Both the position numbers and the translations under genes were made by a program. From contig NZ_JAUSUT010000001.1 of the NCBI RefSeq assembly GCF_030814215.1, positions 3,410,001 through 3,474,000 of the forward strand: 64,000 nucleotides of DNA, in the 5' to 3' direction. This DNA is from Amycolatopsis thermophila (GTDB lineage Bacteria > Actinomycetota > Actinomycetes > Mycobacteriales > Pseudonocardiaceae). Under the pieces are notes generated by a model, which did no database searches, was not told where the DNA came from, and worked only from the letters and a program-made list of their open reading frames with translations. Below are positions 1 through 8,624 of the stretch, in pieces (within the stretch, counting starts at the first letter, position 1; the number at the start of each line of letters is the position of its first letter).

Positions 1-570
1 GCCGGTTCGCAGGCCGGGTACCCGGCCCCGCCGCTGCAGCTGATGGACGAGCTGACCCTGACGCTGCCGCGCAAGATCCGCGAAGAGACGAAGGCGGCGA
101 TCGAGGCGGCCGGCGGCACCTGGCAGGGGCACGCCTCCGAAGCGGTGATCGACCGGATGATCGACGAGTTCGACCGCAAGGGCCGTTCGTCCGGTGCCGG
201 CTTCTACGAGTACGAGGACGGCAAGCGGGTCCGGATCTGGCCCGGCCTGCGGGAGGCGTTCAACTCCGGCAGCGCCCAGGTCCCGTTCAAGGACCTGCAG
301 GAGCGGATGCTGTTCGCCGAGGCGCTGGAGACCGTCCGGTGCTTCGACGAGGGTGTCTTGACTTCGGTGCAGGACGCCAACATCGGCTCGATCTTCGGCA
401 TCGGGTTCCCGGCGTGGACCGGTGGTGTCATCCAGTACATCAACCAGTACGAAGGCGGGCTGCCCGGCTTCGTGGCGCGGGCGCGCGAGCTGGCGGAGAA
501 GTACGGTGAGCACTTCCAGCCGCCGGAGTCGCTGGTGAAGAAGGCCGAGGCGGGCGAGAAGTTCGAGTAA
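1..570 (+). CDS. fadB: FadB-type 3-hydroxyacyl-CoA dehydrogenase, C-terminal part (5' end outside window)
   Basis: The reading frame is open from base 1 and ends at TAA 568-570, so only the last 189 residues are visible. They match the C-terminal 3-hydroxyacyl-CoA dehydrogenase domains of FadB/FadJ multifunctional enzymes: a GYPAPPLQL segment near the window edge, a GAGFYEY segment, and FGIGFPAWTGGVIQYI near the end. The enzyme oxidises 3-hydroxyacyl-CoA with NAD+ in fatty-acid beta-oxidation; the enoyl-CoA hydratase half would lie upstream. A strong hairpin follows the stop, so this is the last gene of its transcript. Family assignment is secure; substrate chain length cannot be judged. Confidence 0.9.
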   Translation, partial: AGSQAGYPAPPLQLMDELTLTLPRKIREETKAAIEAAGGTWQGHASEAVIDRMIDEFDRKGRSSGAGFYEYEDGKRVRIWPGLREAFNSGSAQVPFKDLQERMLFAEALETVRCFDEGVLTSVQDANIGSIFGIGFPAWTGGVIQYINQYEGGLPGFVARARELAEKYGEHFQPPESLVKKAEAGEKFE

Positions 571-580
571 GCCGTTCGAC

Positions 581-626
581 GGAAATGCGCCCTTCCCAGA
601 TGGGGGAGGGCGCATTTTCTTTTTTC
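581..626 (+). terminator. Rho-independent terminator after fadB
   Basis: AAATGCGCCCTTCCC pairs with GGGGAGGGCGCATTT around a short AGAT-type loop, followed by TCTTTTTT. This is the only hairpin in the window with a classical T-tract. It starts about 10 bp after the fadB stop. Confidence 0.9.
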
Positions 627-754
627 ACGCACCTCCAGGCGCCCGGCAACGCAAGCCGCACACACGGCCTCACGAGGCCTCCCGGCGGCCGGCAACGCGA
701 GGCGAGGTGCGGCGTCACCAGACCTCCCCCGCCCCCGATCCCCAGCCCGCCTTT

Positions 755-814
755 GGTCGCCGACCAGGCGTGTCAAGGTACTCTTTCCCGCCTTGACACG
801 CCTGCTCGGCGACC
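755..814. repeat. Inverted repeat, 24-bp arms, possible dispersed palindromic element
   Basis: GGTCGCCGACCAGGCGTGTC plus AAGG (755-778) is matched, with one mismatch, by its reverse complement at 791-814 across a 12-bp spacer. Flanking sequence also tends to pair (CCTCCCCCGCCCCC near 722 with GGGGGCGGGGGAGG near 831), giving a possible hairpin over 100 bp. No ORF in 627-1165 has codon use or a ribosome site that makes it convincing. Confidence 0.8.
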
Positions 815-986
815 GAAACCCTCCTCCCGGAGGGGGCGGGGGAGGTCGGCACCCAAGGCGACCACCCAGCGCCGCAGGCGCCCACCGCCGCGAAGCGGCG
901 GGAAAAGATCAAAAGAATGTCCTCGCCGGACGGGCAGGCTCCGGGATGACCGGGGAGCGTTGTCGGCTCGGCTTGGGTGGGTGGTC

Positions 987-1133
987 GCTGGGTGGTCATC
1001 CCGTCGCCTGATTGAGGCCTATCACTGTGAGCCAGGCCCGCAAGCTTGGCATGTCATCTCGCGCGGGTGCCGGGGGTGCGGGCCTGGCTCACAGTGATCG
1101 AGACGGCCTCAGGCGACGGGATGACCACCCAGC
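987..1133. repeat. Long inverted repeat, about 56-bp arms with 34-bp loop
   Basis: The left arm 987-1042 (starts GCTGGGTGGTCATCCCGTCG, ends GCCAGGCCCGCA) is almost the exact reverse complement of 1077-1133; only a short block in the middle differs. The element lies between the convergent fadB and ilvX genes and ends 33 bp from the ilvX stop, so in RNA it could form the 3' end of the ilvX transcript. It could also be a repetitive extragenic palindrome or a non-autonomous element. Confidence 0.85.
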
Positions 1134-1165
1134 TCCACTTTGGGAATCTACGGCGCTGAGCGCCG

Positions 1166-2719
1166 TCAAAGCAGTGGGGGCACCGCTGCATCGATCAGGT
1201 GCGGGCCGGGTTCGGTGATGGCCTTGCGGAACTGTTCGGCCAGCTCCTCGGCCGTCGTGGCCCTGGTTGCCGGCACGCCCATGCCCTCCGCGATCTTCAC
1301 GAAATCGAGGTCCGGCCGGGCCAGGTCGAGCAGGTCCGTCGCCTTCGGGCCGGCCGCCTCGGCGCCGACCCGCTGCAACTCCATGCGCAGGATCGCGTAC
1401 GCGTGGTTGTTGAGGATCACCGTCGTCACGTTCAGGTTCTCCCGCGCCATCGTCCACAGCGCCGAAATCGTGTACAGCGCGCTGCCGTCCGCCTGCAGCG
1501 CGATCACCGGGCGATCCGGCGCCGCGATCGCCGCACCGACCGCGGCCGGCAGTCCCTGTCCGATCGCGCCCCCGGTCAGCGTCAGCACGTCGTGCCGGGG
1601 AGCGCCGGCCGTGGCGCCCGGCAGCAACAGCCCCGAAGTGTTGGCCTCGTCGGAGATGATCGCGTTCTCCGGCAGCAGCGCCCCGATCACCTCGACCCAG
1701 TTCTGCACCGTCAACGGTCCACTCGGGACAGCGGGGCGGGACGGTTCCTGCAGGACGGGCTCGGTGCCCGGCGCGACCTCGGCGGCGAGCGCTTCCAACG
1801 CCGCCACCACGTCCTGATCCAGTTCGGCCAGCGTGTGCACCTGCGCACCTTCCGGGACCAGGTCGCTCGGCTTGCCCGGGTAGGCGAAGAACGACACCGG
1901 CGCCTTCGTCCCCGCCACCACGACGTGCCGGATTCCCTCCAGCTGCCACGAAACCTGTTCGGCGAGGTAGGCCAGGCGCTCGATGGTCGGCAGTCCGGCG
2001 CCGCGCTCGAGGCGCGCGGGGAAGGTCTCCACGAACGGCTTCGCCCCGGTCGCCGTCGCGATCCGGCTCGCCGCCCGCAGCCCGGCTTCCCGGCACGCGG
2101 CCCCGCCGATCAGCAACGCCACCGGCTCACCCGAGCGCAGCACCTCCGCCACCGCCTTCACGGTGGTGTCCGAGACGGTCTGCGGGACGCGCGGCGGCAC
2201 CGGCTTCACCGCGACACCACCGTCGCCCCACGAGACGTCCGCCGGCAGGATCAGCGTCGCCACCCGGCCCGGCGCCTCCTGCGCCGCGGCCACCGCGAAA
2301 GCAGCGTCGGCGCCGACGTCCGCGCTGCTCGCCGACCGGCGCACCCAGCCCTCGAGCGAACCGGCGATCGCCTCGATGTCCGATTCCAGGGGTGCGTCGT
2401 ACTTCTTGTGGTAGGTCGCGTGGTCGCCGATCACGTTCACCACCGGCACGTGGCCGCGCCGGGCGTTGTGCAGGTTCGCCAGGCCGTTGCCCAGGCCGGG
2501 CCCGAGGTGCAGCAGCGTCGCCGCCGGCTTGCCCGCGATCCGCGCGTAGCCGTCGGCGGCACCGGTCACCACCCCCTCGAAGAGGGCGAGCACACCACGC
2601 ATCTCGGGCACCGAGTCGAGCGCGGCGACGAAGTGCATCTCCGACGTGCCGGGGTTGGAGAAGCACACGTCGACGCCCGCGTCGACGAGCGTGCGGATCA
2701 GGGACTGCGCGCCGTTCAT
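1166..2719 (-). CDS. ilvX: TPP-dependent acetolactate synthase-like protein IlvX
   Basis: 517 residues with the three-domain layout of thiamine-pyrophosphate enzymes: an N-terminal Pyr domain with the activating Glu (E48 in FEGVVTGAADGYARI), a central nucleotide-fold domain, and a C-terminal PP domain with ADGSALYT...LNNHAYAIL, the Mg/TPP motif in which GDG is ADG. It closely resembles mycobacterial IlvX, a paralogue of acetolactate synthase with no demonstrated role in branched-chain amino acid synthesis. ATG at 2719 follows GAGGAG. It starts 8 bp after the glcD-like stop, so the two are probably co-transcribed and may handle a 2-keto or 2-hydroxy acid. Confidence 0.88.
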   Translation of the reverse strand: MNGAQSLIRTLVDAGVDVCFSNPGTSEMHFVAALDSVPEMRGVLALFEGVVTGAADGYARIAGKPAATLLHLGPGLGNGLANLHNARRGHVPVVNVIGDHATYHKKYDAPLESDIEAIAGSLEGWVRRSASSADVGADAAFAVAAAQEAPGRVATLILPADVSWGDGGVAVKPVPPRVPQTVSDTTVKAVAEVLRSGEPVALLIGGAACREAGLRAASRIATATGAKPFVETFPARLERGAGLPTIERLAYLAEQVSWQLEGIRHVVVAGTKAPVSFFAYPGKPSDLVPEGAQVHTLAELDQDVVAALEALAAEVAPGTEPVLQEPSRPAVPSGPLTVQNWVEVIGALLPENAIISDEANTSGLLLPGATAGAPRHDVLTLTGGAIGQGLPAAVGAAIAAPDRPVIALQADGSALYTISALWTMARENLNVTTVILNNHAYAILRMELQRVGAEAAGPKATDLLDLARPDLDFVKIAEGMGVPATRATTAEELAEQFRKAITEPGPHLIDAAVPPLL

Positions 2720-2727
2720 CTCACTCC

Positions 2728-4101
2728 TCAGTCGAACAGGACATCCGGGTTCAGGATGCCCTTCGGGTCGAAGGCCTGCTTGATCCGGCGCAGCAACGCG
2801 ACCTTGCCCGGGTCCTCGAGCGCGACGAAGTGGTCCTTCTTCGCCTGCCCGATGCCGTGCTCACCGGAAATGGCCCCACCCACCGCGATGCCCGCGGCGA
2901 AGATGTCGTGCAACAGCGCGTGCCGCTTCTCCGGATCCTTGCAGAAGATTCCCAAGTGGACGTTCCCGTCACCGGCGTGGCCGCAGCCGATCGCGCCCGC
3001 TTCGGCGGCCGCCGCGAGCTCCCGGACCTTCGCGAGGAAACCGGGCATCTCGGCGCGCGGTACGACGACGTCGATCACGTCGTCGGCGCCCGCGGCCTTG
3101 GCAGTCCAGAACGCCTTCTCACGCGCCTCGATCAGCTTGCGAGCCGACCCGCCGTCGAGCACGTACACGTCGCTCGCGCCCAGCTCGCCGAGCAGTTCGC
3201 CGGCGCGCTGCACGTCGCCGTCGAGCCGGTCGCCGTCCCGGTTCTCCAGGCCCACCACCAGATACGCCTGGGTCGCGTCGCGGACCTCGTCCGGGACGCC
3301 CAGCGACAGCTTCTCGTTGTAGCTGATCGCGGCCATCGTCAGGTTGTCGATGTACTCGAGGATGTTCGGGGTCAGGCCGCTCGCGATGATCTCCGGGACC
3401 GCGCGCATCACCTGGTCGAGGTCGCCGAACGGGGCGAGCAGTGTCGCCGCGTGGGCCAGGCGCGGGTGGAGCTTGACGCTCACCTCGGTGACCAGCGCGA
3501 GGGTGCCCTCGGAGCCGATGATCAGCTGGGTCAGGTCGTAGCCGCTGGAGATCTTGGACGTCTTGCCGCCGGTGCGGATGATCTCGCCGGTGGGCAGGAC
3601 CGCCTGCAGTCCCACGATGTTGTGCCGGGCGACGCCGTACTTCACGGCGCGCATGCCGCCGGCGTTGGTGCCGACGTTGCCGCCGACGCTCGCGCTCAGC
3701 TCGCCCGGGTAGACGGTGTAGGCGAGGCCGGCTTCCGCGGTCGCCTCGTCCAGTTCGGCGAGGGTGACGCCGGGCTGGACGACGGCCACCTGGTTCGCCG
3801 TGTCGATCTCCAGCACCGCGTTCATCCGCTCGAACGAGATGAGCAGGCCGTTCTCGCGCGGGCGGGCCGCTCCGGACAGGCCGCTGCCCGAGCCGCGCGC
3901 GGTGACGGGGAGGTCGTTTTCGGCGGCGAGGGCCAGCAGCGCCGCGACCTCCTCCGCGGTGGCGGGTTTGGCCACGTGCGCGGGCTTCGCGGCGCCGACC
4001 GTCAGGGATTCGTCGTGCGCGTAGTCGTCGGGGACGGCGTCCCCGCTGAGGAGGTTGCGCTCGCCGACGATCTCGGCGAGCCGCCCGGTGACGTCGCCCA
4101 T
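2728..4101 (-). CDS. FAD-linked 2-hydroxyacid oxidase (GlcD/D-lactate dehydrogenase family)
   Basis: About 457 residues. An N-terminal PCMH-type FAD domain carries ARGSGSGLSGAA and GELSASVGGNVGTNAGG; the C-terminal cap domain ends with GCGHAGDGNVHLGIF, SGEHGIGQAKK and FDPKGILNPDVLF, the signature of GlcD, D-lactate and D-2-hydroxyglutarate dehydrogenases. It oxidises a 2-hydroxyacid to a 2-ketoacid with FAD. I chose ATG 4101 because AAAGGA lies 10 bp upstream and the family N-terminus begins there; a longer frame to 4185 adds unrelated sequence. It heads the glcD-ilvX operon. The exact hydroxyacid is unknown. Confidence 0.88.
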   Translation of the reverse strand: MGDVTGRLAEIVGERNLLSGDAVPDDYAHDESLTVGAAKPAHVAKPATAEEVAALLALAAENDLPVTARGSGSGLSGAARPRENGLLISFERMNAVLEIDTANQVAVVQPGVTLAELDEATAEAGLAYTVYPGELSASVGGNVGTNAGGMRAVKYGVARHNIVGLQAVLPTGEIIRTGGKTSKISSGYDLTQLIIGSEGTLALVTEVSVKLHPRLAHAATLLAPFGDLDQVMRAVPEIIASGLTPNILEYIDNLTMAAISYNEKLSLGVPDEVRDATQAYLVVGLENRDGDRLDGDVQRAGELLGELGASDVYVLDGGSARKLIEAREKAFWTAKAAGADDVIDVVVPRAEMPGFLAKVRELAAAAEAGAIGCGHAGDGNVHLGIFCKDPEKRHALLHDIFAAGIAVGGAISGEHGIGQAKKDHFVALEDPGKVALLRRIKQAFDPKGILNPDVLFD

Positions 4102-4235
4102 GACGTGCCCATCCTTTCCCGCGCCTGCCCGTAGACCCGCAGCGTAGTACGGCGCCGCGCCCGACTGGAAGTGAAATTGATTCACGTTCGGCGGCGCGGT
4201 TGATCCGTGGCGGTCGTGCGCGGGAAGATCCGGTC

Positions 4236-4754
4236 ATGGAGATCCGGCCGGCCGCGGCCGGTGACGTTCCGGAGATCGCCGAGGTGCACGTACGCTCCTG
4301 GCAGGAGGGGTATCGCGGCCTGCTGCCACCGGATGTGCTCGACGTGCTGGACCCGGCGCAGCGGATCGAGCGGTGGAGCCGGATCGTCGCCGGGAACGCG
4401 CTGCCACGTGAGGGCACACTGGTCGCCGTGCGGGCGGGGGCGCTGCTCGGCTTCGTGAACCTGGGGCCGAGCCGGGACGAGGGCGGGGATGGGGATCGGA
4501 CCGGGGAGATCCGGTCGCTCTACGTCCGGCCGACGGCCTGGCGGGGCGGTGTCGGGCGGCGATTGCTGGCGGAAGCGCTGCGCTCCCTCACCGCTGCGGG
4601 GTTTCGAACCGTGTCGTTGTCGGTTCTGGACGGGAATGTCCGCGCGATGCGGTTCTATTCCGCATGCGGTTTCACGCCGGACGGCACCGTCGAGGACGCC
4701 CGTCACGCGGGATTGGACGTGCGCACCGTGCGCTACCGGCGAGACCTTCCCTGA
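4236..4754 (+). CDS. GNAT family N-acetyltransferase
   Basis: 172 residues. It starts MEIRPAAAGDVPEIAEVHVRSW, the usual beta1-alpha1 opening. The acetyl-CoA loop is visible as SLYVRPTAWRGGVGRRLL (R/Q-x-x-G-x-G/A type), followed by VLDGNVRAMRFYSACGF, typical of RimI-like GNAT enzymes. It transfers an acetyl group from acetyl-CoA to an amine; the acceptor is not evident. An in-frame start at 4200 would add residues unlike the family. It is a single-gene unit ending in a hairpin. Confidence 0.85.
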   Translation: MEIRPAAAGDVPEIAEVHVRSWQEGYRGLLPPDVLDVLDPAQRIERWSRIVAGNALPREGTLVAVRAGALLGFVNLGPSRDEGGDGDRTGEIRSLYVRPTAWRGGVGRRLLAEALRSLTAAGFRTVSLSVLDGNVRAMRFYSACGFTPDGTVEDARHAGLDVRTVRYRRDLP

Positions 4755-4764
4755 CGACACGGGT

Positions 4765-4798
4765 GCGGGGCCGGTCCGCGCCAACGTACCGGCCCCGC
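4765..4798. terminator. Bidirectional hairpin terminator between GNAT gene and small peptide gene
   Basis: GCGGGGCCGGT at 4765-4775 is perfectly complementary to ACCGGCCCCGC at 4788-4798, with a 12-base loop. It sits between two convergent genes and has no T-tract, as is common in high-GC actinobacteria. Confidence 0.65.
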
Positions 4799-4814
4799 TG
4801 CTCAGGCGATCAGG

Positions 4815-4901
4815 TCAGACCAGCCAGCCGAGGGCGTGCGCGAGGCCGGCCAGGATGTTGCTGACGATGTCGTGGCCGTGGTGAAAGTGCGCGGCGAACA
4901 T
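4815..4901 (-). CDS. Small histidine-rich amphipathic peptide, 28 residues
   Basis: ATG 4899-4901 is preceded by AAGGAG about 10 bases upstream and the frame ends at TGA 4815-4817. The peptide begins MFAAHFHHGHDIVSNILAGL and continues with a short hydrophobic tail (AHALGWLV). Four histidines and one aspartate cluster in the first 11 residues; the rest could form an amphipathic or membrane-inserting helix. The strong ribosome site, downstream hairpin and AT-richer leader (4902-5060) support expression. I know no family for it. Metal binding or membrane action is only suggested by composition. Confidence 0.6.
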   Translation of the reverse strand: MFAAHFHHGHDIVSNILAGLAHALGWLV

Positions 4902-5271
4902 TCGGAGGGGCTCCTTACGGAATCAAATCTCGTTGCGAATCCGACTGCTTTCGAAAGCAAGCGAAGATTTTCAGGTCCCCTCGGAACTGTCAAACCGCCC
5001 GGGAAAGGCGCGCGCCGGACGGAAAGCGCTTCCGAAAATCTCGACAGCCTAAACATGTAACACTTTCGGGTTTGCGACCGGGGGTGCCACGGCGCCGTCG
5101 GTAGCGCGATCGGGCGGGGTCACCTGGGTGAACGTCGATCTTGGTTCAACGCTCCCGGGTGAACGCCCGCCCGATCGGGTGATCATGCTGCCACGTAAGG
5201 TGATTCCCCTATTATCACGCTAATGAGTGACGGGGAACCGGGGTTCTGCCCCTAACGACCCCAGGTCGGGG
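4902..5271. promoter_or_regulatory. Non-coding leader/promoter region with palindromes
   Basis: No convincing gene. On the minus strand, GTGTTACATGTTTAGGCTGTC near 5040-5062 contains a TAGGCT -10-like box that could start the small-peptide transcript. Between it and the gene lies a perfect 14-bp palindrome TGCTTTCGAAAGCA (4946-4959), and near 5020 an imperfect one (GGAAAGCGCTTCC). Further on, CGATCGGGCGGG (5107-5118) is inverted at 5166-5177, enclosing two direct copies of GGGTGAACG. Roles are inferred. Confidence 0.4.
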
Positions 5272-5772
5272 TCACTCCGCGCGGGCGAAGGAGAGCGTTT
5301 CGCCCTCGACGCCGCGCAGCCACAGGTCCTGGGCGGCCGCCGCCATTTCGGGCAGGCCTTCCACGATCGTGGCGAACACGTTGCCCGGGACCCAGCCGGC
5401 GTCGCCGTTGATGAGCAGGTTGTTCCGGCCGTAGAAGATGGCCAGATCCGTGGCGCCCTGATCGCTGTGCGCCGCACTGCTGTCTTCGTACCCGTACGCG
5501 GGATTTCCGATTTCCCACGCCTCGAATCCGAAATAGACGACGTCACCGGGAATGGGCGTGATGGTCGGGTTCTCCCGGCCCGGTTTCGGGTCCGCGAACG
5601 GCGGCACCAGCGTGTAGACCTCGTTGCGGGCGTACTTCGCGTGGTAGGCCGAACCGCTCTGCGGCAACGCGTCCCACACCGCCTGGCAGGTCCGCGGCGC
5701 CTCCGCGTCCAGCAGCACGGCACGGCAGGACACGCCGCGCTTGTCGAGCGAAATGGTGATGTAGCGGGCCAA
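5272..5772 (-). CDS. DUF3830 family protein
   Basis: 166 residues beginning MARYITISLDKRGVSCRAVL and containing PGDVVYFGF and FYGRNNLLINGDAGWVPGNVFA, the hallmarks of the DUF3830 cyclophilin-like family. TTG at 5772 is the start, with GGAGAAGG four to five bases upstream. It follows the gabT-like gene by 12 bp on the same strand and is therefore under the operator at 7099. No activity is known for this family; here it travels with an aminotransferase, amidase and racemase-fold proteins, which suggests a role in a small-molecule catabolic route. Confidence 0.8.
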   Translation of the reverse strand: MARYITISLDKRGVSCRAVLLDAEAPRTCQAVWDALPQSGSAYHAKYARNEVYTLVPPFADPKPGRENPTITPIPGDVVYFGFEAWEIGNPAYGYEDSSAAHSDQGATDLAIFYGRNNLLINGDAGWVPGNVFATIVEGLPEMAAAAQDLWLRGVEGETLSFARAE

Positions 5773-5784
5773 AGTGCCTTCTCC

Positions 5785-7044
5785 CTACTTGGAACCGGTG
5801 ACGGTCGCGACGGTCTCGGCCCAGATGGCCAGCGCGTCGTCGATCTGGGAAGCGGTGACCACGAGCGGCGGGATCATCCGCACGACGTTGGAGTACGCGC
5901 CGCAGGTGAGCAGCAGCAGCCCGCGGCGCGCCGCCTCCTGCTGCGCGGCTGCGGCCGTCGCGGTGTCCGGCGTGCCGTCGGCCTTGGTGAACTCCGACCC
6001 GACCAGCAGGCCCAGCCCGCGCACCTCGCCGATCTCCGGCGTCTTGTCGCCGATCAGCCGCGCGCCCTCGAGCAGCTGCTTGCCGCGCGCCGCCGCGTTC
6101 TCGACCAGGTTCTCCTCCTCGATCACGTCGAGGGTGGCCAGTGCGGCCGCGCACGACACCGCGTTGCCGCCGTACGTGCCGCCCTGCGAACCCGGGAACG
6201 CCTTGGCCATCAGCTCCTGCGATGCGGCGATGCCGGACAGTGGGAACCCGGACGCCAGGCCCTTCGCGATCAGCACGACGTCCGGCCGCACGCCGAAGTG
6301 GTCGTGGCCCCAGAACCGGCCGGTGCGCCCGAACCCGGTCTGGATCTCGTCGATCACCAGCAGGATGCCGTGCTTGTCGGCGCGCTCGCGCAGTCCGGCC
6401 ATGAACTCGGAATTGGCCGGCACGTAGCCGCCCTCGCCGAGCATCGGCTCGATGAAGAACGCGGCGGTCTCGTTCGGGGCGCTGACCGTCTGGAACAGGT
6501 AGTCCAGCTCGCGCAGCGCGAACTTCGTCGCGGTTTGCTCGTCCCACCCGTAGTGGTAGGCGTAGGGGAAGGGCGCGACGTGCACGCCGCCCATGAGCGG
6601 AGAGATGCCGGCGCTGAACCGCGTGCCGGAGGTGGTCATGGAGGCGGCGGCGACCGTGCGGCCGTGGAACCCGCCCTGGAAGACGATGACGTTCGGCCGG
6701 CCGGTGGCCTGCCGGGACAGCCGCAGCGCCGCCTCGACGGCCTCGCTTCCCGAGTTGGCGAAGAACAGCGAGTCCAGGCCGGTGGGCAGCACGTCGCCGA
6801 GCCGCTCGACCAGCTTGAGCAGCGGCTGGTGCATGACGGTCGTGTACTGCGCGTGGATGACCTTGCCGATCTGCTCCTGCGCGGCCTTGACCACCTTCGG
6901 GTGGCAGTGGCCGGTGCTGGTCACGCCGATGCCGGCGGTGAAGTCGAGGTGACGGTTGCCGTCGACGTCGTAGAGGTAGGCGCCTTCGCCGTGCTCGACG
7001 ACGACCGGAGTGGCCTGCTTGAGCAGGGGGGAGAGCTGGGCCAT
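5785..7044 (-). CDS. gabT: Class III aminotransferase, 4-aminobutyrate aminotransferase-like
   Basis: 419 residues of PLP fold-type I. Visible: FFANSGSEAVEAALRLSRQ (cofactor phosphate region), GGFHGRTVAA, VIDEIQTGFGRTG with the ring-binding Asp, and the Schiff-base lysine near residue 261 in LIAKGLASGFPLSG. It moves an omega-amino group to 2-oxoglutarate to give a semialdehyde. ATG 7044 has TAGGAG upstream. The divergent gabD makes a GABA-shunt-like pair, although the true amino donor may be another omega-amino acid. First gene of a two-gene operon with DUF3830. Confidence 0.85.
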   Translation of the reverse strand: MAQLSPLLKQATPVVVEHGEGAYLYDVDGNRHLDFTAGIGVTSTGHCHPKVVKAAQEQIGKVIHAQYTTVMHQPLLKLVERLGDVLPTGLDSLFFANSGSEAVEAALRLSRQATGRPNVIVFQGGFHGRTVAAASMTTSGTRFSAGISPLMGGVHVAPFPYAYHYGWDEQTATKFALRELDYLFQTVSAPNETAAFFIEPMLGEGGYVPANSEFMAGLRERADKHGILLVIDEIQTGFGRTGRFWGHDHFGVRPDVVLIAKGLASGFPLSGIAASQELMAKAFPGSQGGTYGGNAVSCAAALATLDVIEEENLVENAAARGKQLLEGARLIGDKTPEIGEVRGLGLLVGSEFTKADGTPDTATAAAAQQEAARRGLLLLTCGAYSNVVRMIPPLVVTASQIDDALAIWAETVATVTGSK

Positions 7045-7094
7045 GACGGCGGAACTCCTAACGGGGTAGAGGGAATCCGGTCGCGAGCGCGAAC

Positions 7095-7123
7095 TTGTAG
7101 ATTGTTGACAATCTGTCTAGCAT
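7095..7123 (+). promoter_or_regulatory. gabD promoter overlapping GntR-type operator (copy 1)
   Basis: AGATTGTTGACAATCT (7099-7114) has 7-bp inverted arms around TG. It fills the 17-bp spacer region of a promoter TTGTAG (7095-7100) / TAGCAT (7118-7123) pointing to gabD. The same operator occurs at 16285 and 17107 beside the GntR/FCD gene cluster, so that regulator (14885-15550) is the likely ligand. It lies in the shared control region of the divergent gabT and gabD operons. Confidence 0.75.
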
Positions 7124-7160
7124 GGCCCGTGGACAGGCGCAAGGTTGATCAGGAGGACGG

Positions 7161-8624
7161 ATGGGCGAGCTGACCGAAACGGGTGTCGTGGACACCGTCG
7201 GCAAGGAGCTGTTCATCGGCGGGAAGTGGGTCCCGTCGAGCACCGGCAGGACCTTCGCCGTCGAGGACCCGGCCACCGGGCAGGTCCTCTGCGAGGTGGC
7301 CGACGCGTCACCGGAGGACGGGAAGGCGGCCCTCGACGCGGCGGTCGCCGCGCAGGCGGACTGGGCGAAGACGCCGCCGCGCGAGCGCAGCGAGATCCTG
7401 CGCCGCGCCTACGAGCTGCTCAACGCGCGGGCCGACGAGCTGGCGTTGTTGATGACCCTGGAGATGGGCAAGCCGCTCGCCGAGGCGAAGGGCGAGGTCG
7501 CCTACGCCGGCGAGTTCTTCCGCTGGTTCTCCGAGGAGGCCGTGCGCATCGACGGCGGGTACCAGGTCGCGCCCAACGGCGCGGGCCGGTTCCTGGTCAC
7601 CAAGCAGCCGGTCGGGCCGTGCCTGCTGATCACGCCGTGGAACTTCCCGATGGCGATGGGCGGGCGCAAGATCGGCCCGGCGATCGCGGCCGGCTGCACG
7701 ATGGTGATCAAGCCGGCCGAGCAGACGCCGCTGTCGATGCTCGCGCTGGCCGCGATCCTCACCGAGGCCGGGCTGCCGGCGGGTGTGCTCAACGTCGTCA
7801 CCACGAGCGACCCCGGCGGTGTGATGGAGCCGATGATCAAGGACGGCCGCGCGCGCAAGTTGTCGTTCACCGGGTCCACCGCGGTGGGCCGCAAGCTGCT
7901 CGAGCAGTGCGCGGACAAGGTGCTGCGCACGTCCATGGAGCTGGGCGGCAACGCGCCGTTCCTGGTGTTCGACGACGCCGACCTGGACGCGGCGGTCGAG
8001 GGCGCGATGCAGGCCAAGATGCGCAACATCGGTGAGGCGTGCACCGCGGCCAACCGGTTCTACGTGCAGCGCGGGGTGGCCGACGAGTTCGCCCGCCGCC
8101 TGACCGAGCGGATGTCCGCGCTGCCGCTGGGCCGCGGCACCGAGCCGGGCGTGGTGGTCGGCCCGCTGATCGACAACGACGCCGTCGCGAAGGTGACCGA
8201 GCTGGTCGCCGACGCGACGCAGCGCGGTGCCAAGGTCCTCACCGGCGGGGCCACTGTGGACGGTCCGGGCAACTTCTACCAGGCCACGGTCCTCACCGAC
8301 GTCCCGCGCGACGCGCGGATGGCGAGCGAGGAGATCTTCGGCCCGGTCGCGCCGATCAGCGTGTTCGACGACGAGGACGAGGCGGTCGCGGCCGCGAACG
8401 ACACCGAGTACGGCCTGGTCAGCTACGTCTACACCAACGACCTCAAGCGCGCGCTGCGCGTGTCGGAGTCGCTGGAGGCCGGGATGATCGGCCTCAACCA
8501 GGGCATCGTGTCCAACCCGGCGGCGCCGTTCGGCGGGGTCAAGCAGTCCGGGCTCGGACGCGAGGGCGGCACGGTCGGCATCGACGAGTTCCTGGAGACC
8601 AAGTACATCGCGGTGAGCCTGTGA
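7161..8624 (+). CDS. gabD: NAD(P)-dependent succinate-semialdehyde dehydrogenase
   Basis: 487 residues, standard aldehyde dehydrogenase length. Motifs: PWNFPMAMGGRKIGPAIAAG (cofactor loop), FTGSTAVGR, catalytic base Glu about residue 260 in MELGGNAPF, and nucleophilic Cys about residue 294 in GEACTAANRF. The GEACTAANRFYV form is typical of GabD-type semialdehyde dehydrogenases, which oxidise succinate semialdehyde to succinate. ATG 7161 has AGGAGG four bases upstream. The stop overlaps the next start by 4 bp (GTGA), so translation of the two is coupled. Confidence 0.9.
   Translation: MGELTETGVVDTVGKELFIGGKWVPSSTGRTFAVEDPATGQVLCEVADASPEDGKAALDAAVAAQADWAKTPPRERSEILRRAYELLNARADELALLMTLEMGKPLAEAKGEVAYAGEFFRWFSEEAVRIDGGYQVAPNGAGRFLVTKQPVGPCLLITPWNFPMAMGGRKIGPAIAAGCTMVIKPAEQTPLSMLALAAILTEAGLPAGVLNVVTTSDPGGVMEPMIKDGRARKLSFTGSTAVGRKLLEQCADKVLRTSMELGGNAPFLVFDDADLDAAVEGAMQAKMRNIGEACTAANRFYVQRGVADEFARRLTERMSALPLGRGTEPGVVVGPLIDNDAVAKVTELVADATQRGAKVLTGGATVDGPGNFYQATVLTDVPRDARMASEEIFGPVAPISVFDDEDEAVAAANDTEYGLVSYVYTNDLKRALRVSESLEAGMIGLNQGIVSNPAAPFGGVKQSGLGREGGTVGIDEFLETKYIAVSL

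Noticed and set aside
2392..4134. Long plus-strand frame opposite ilvX and glcD
   Set aside because: It is a high-GC shadow of well-supported minus-strand genes with full family motifs.
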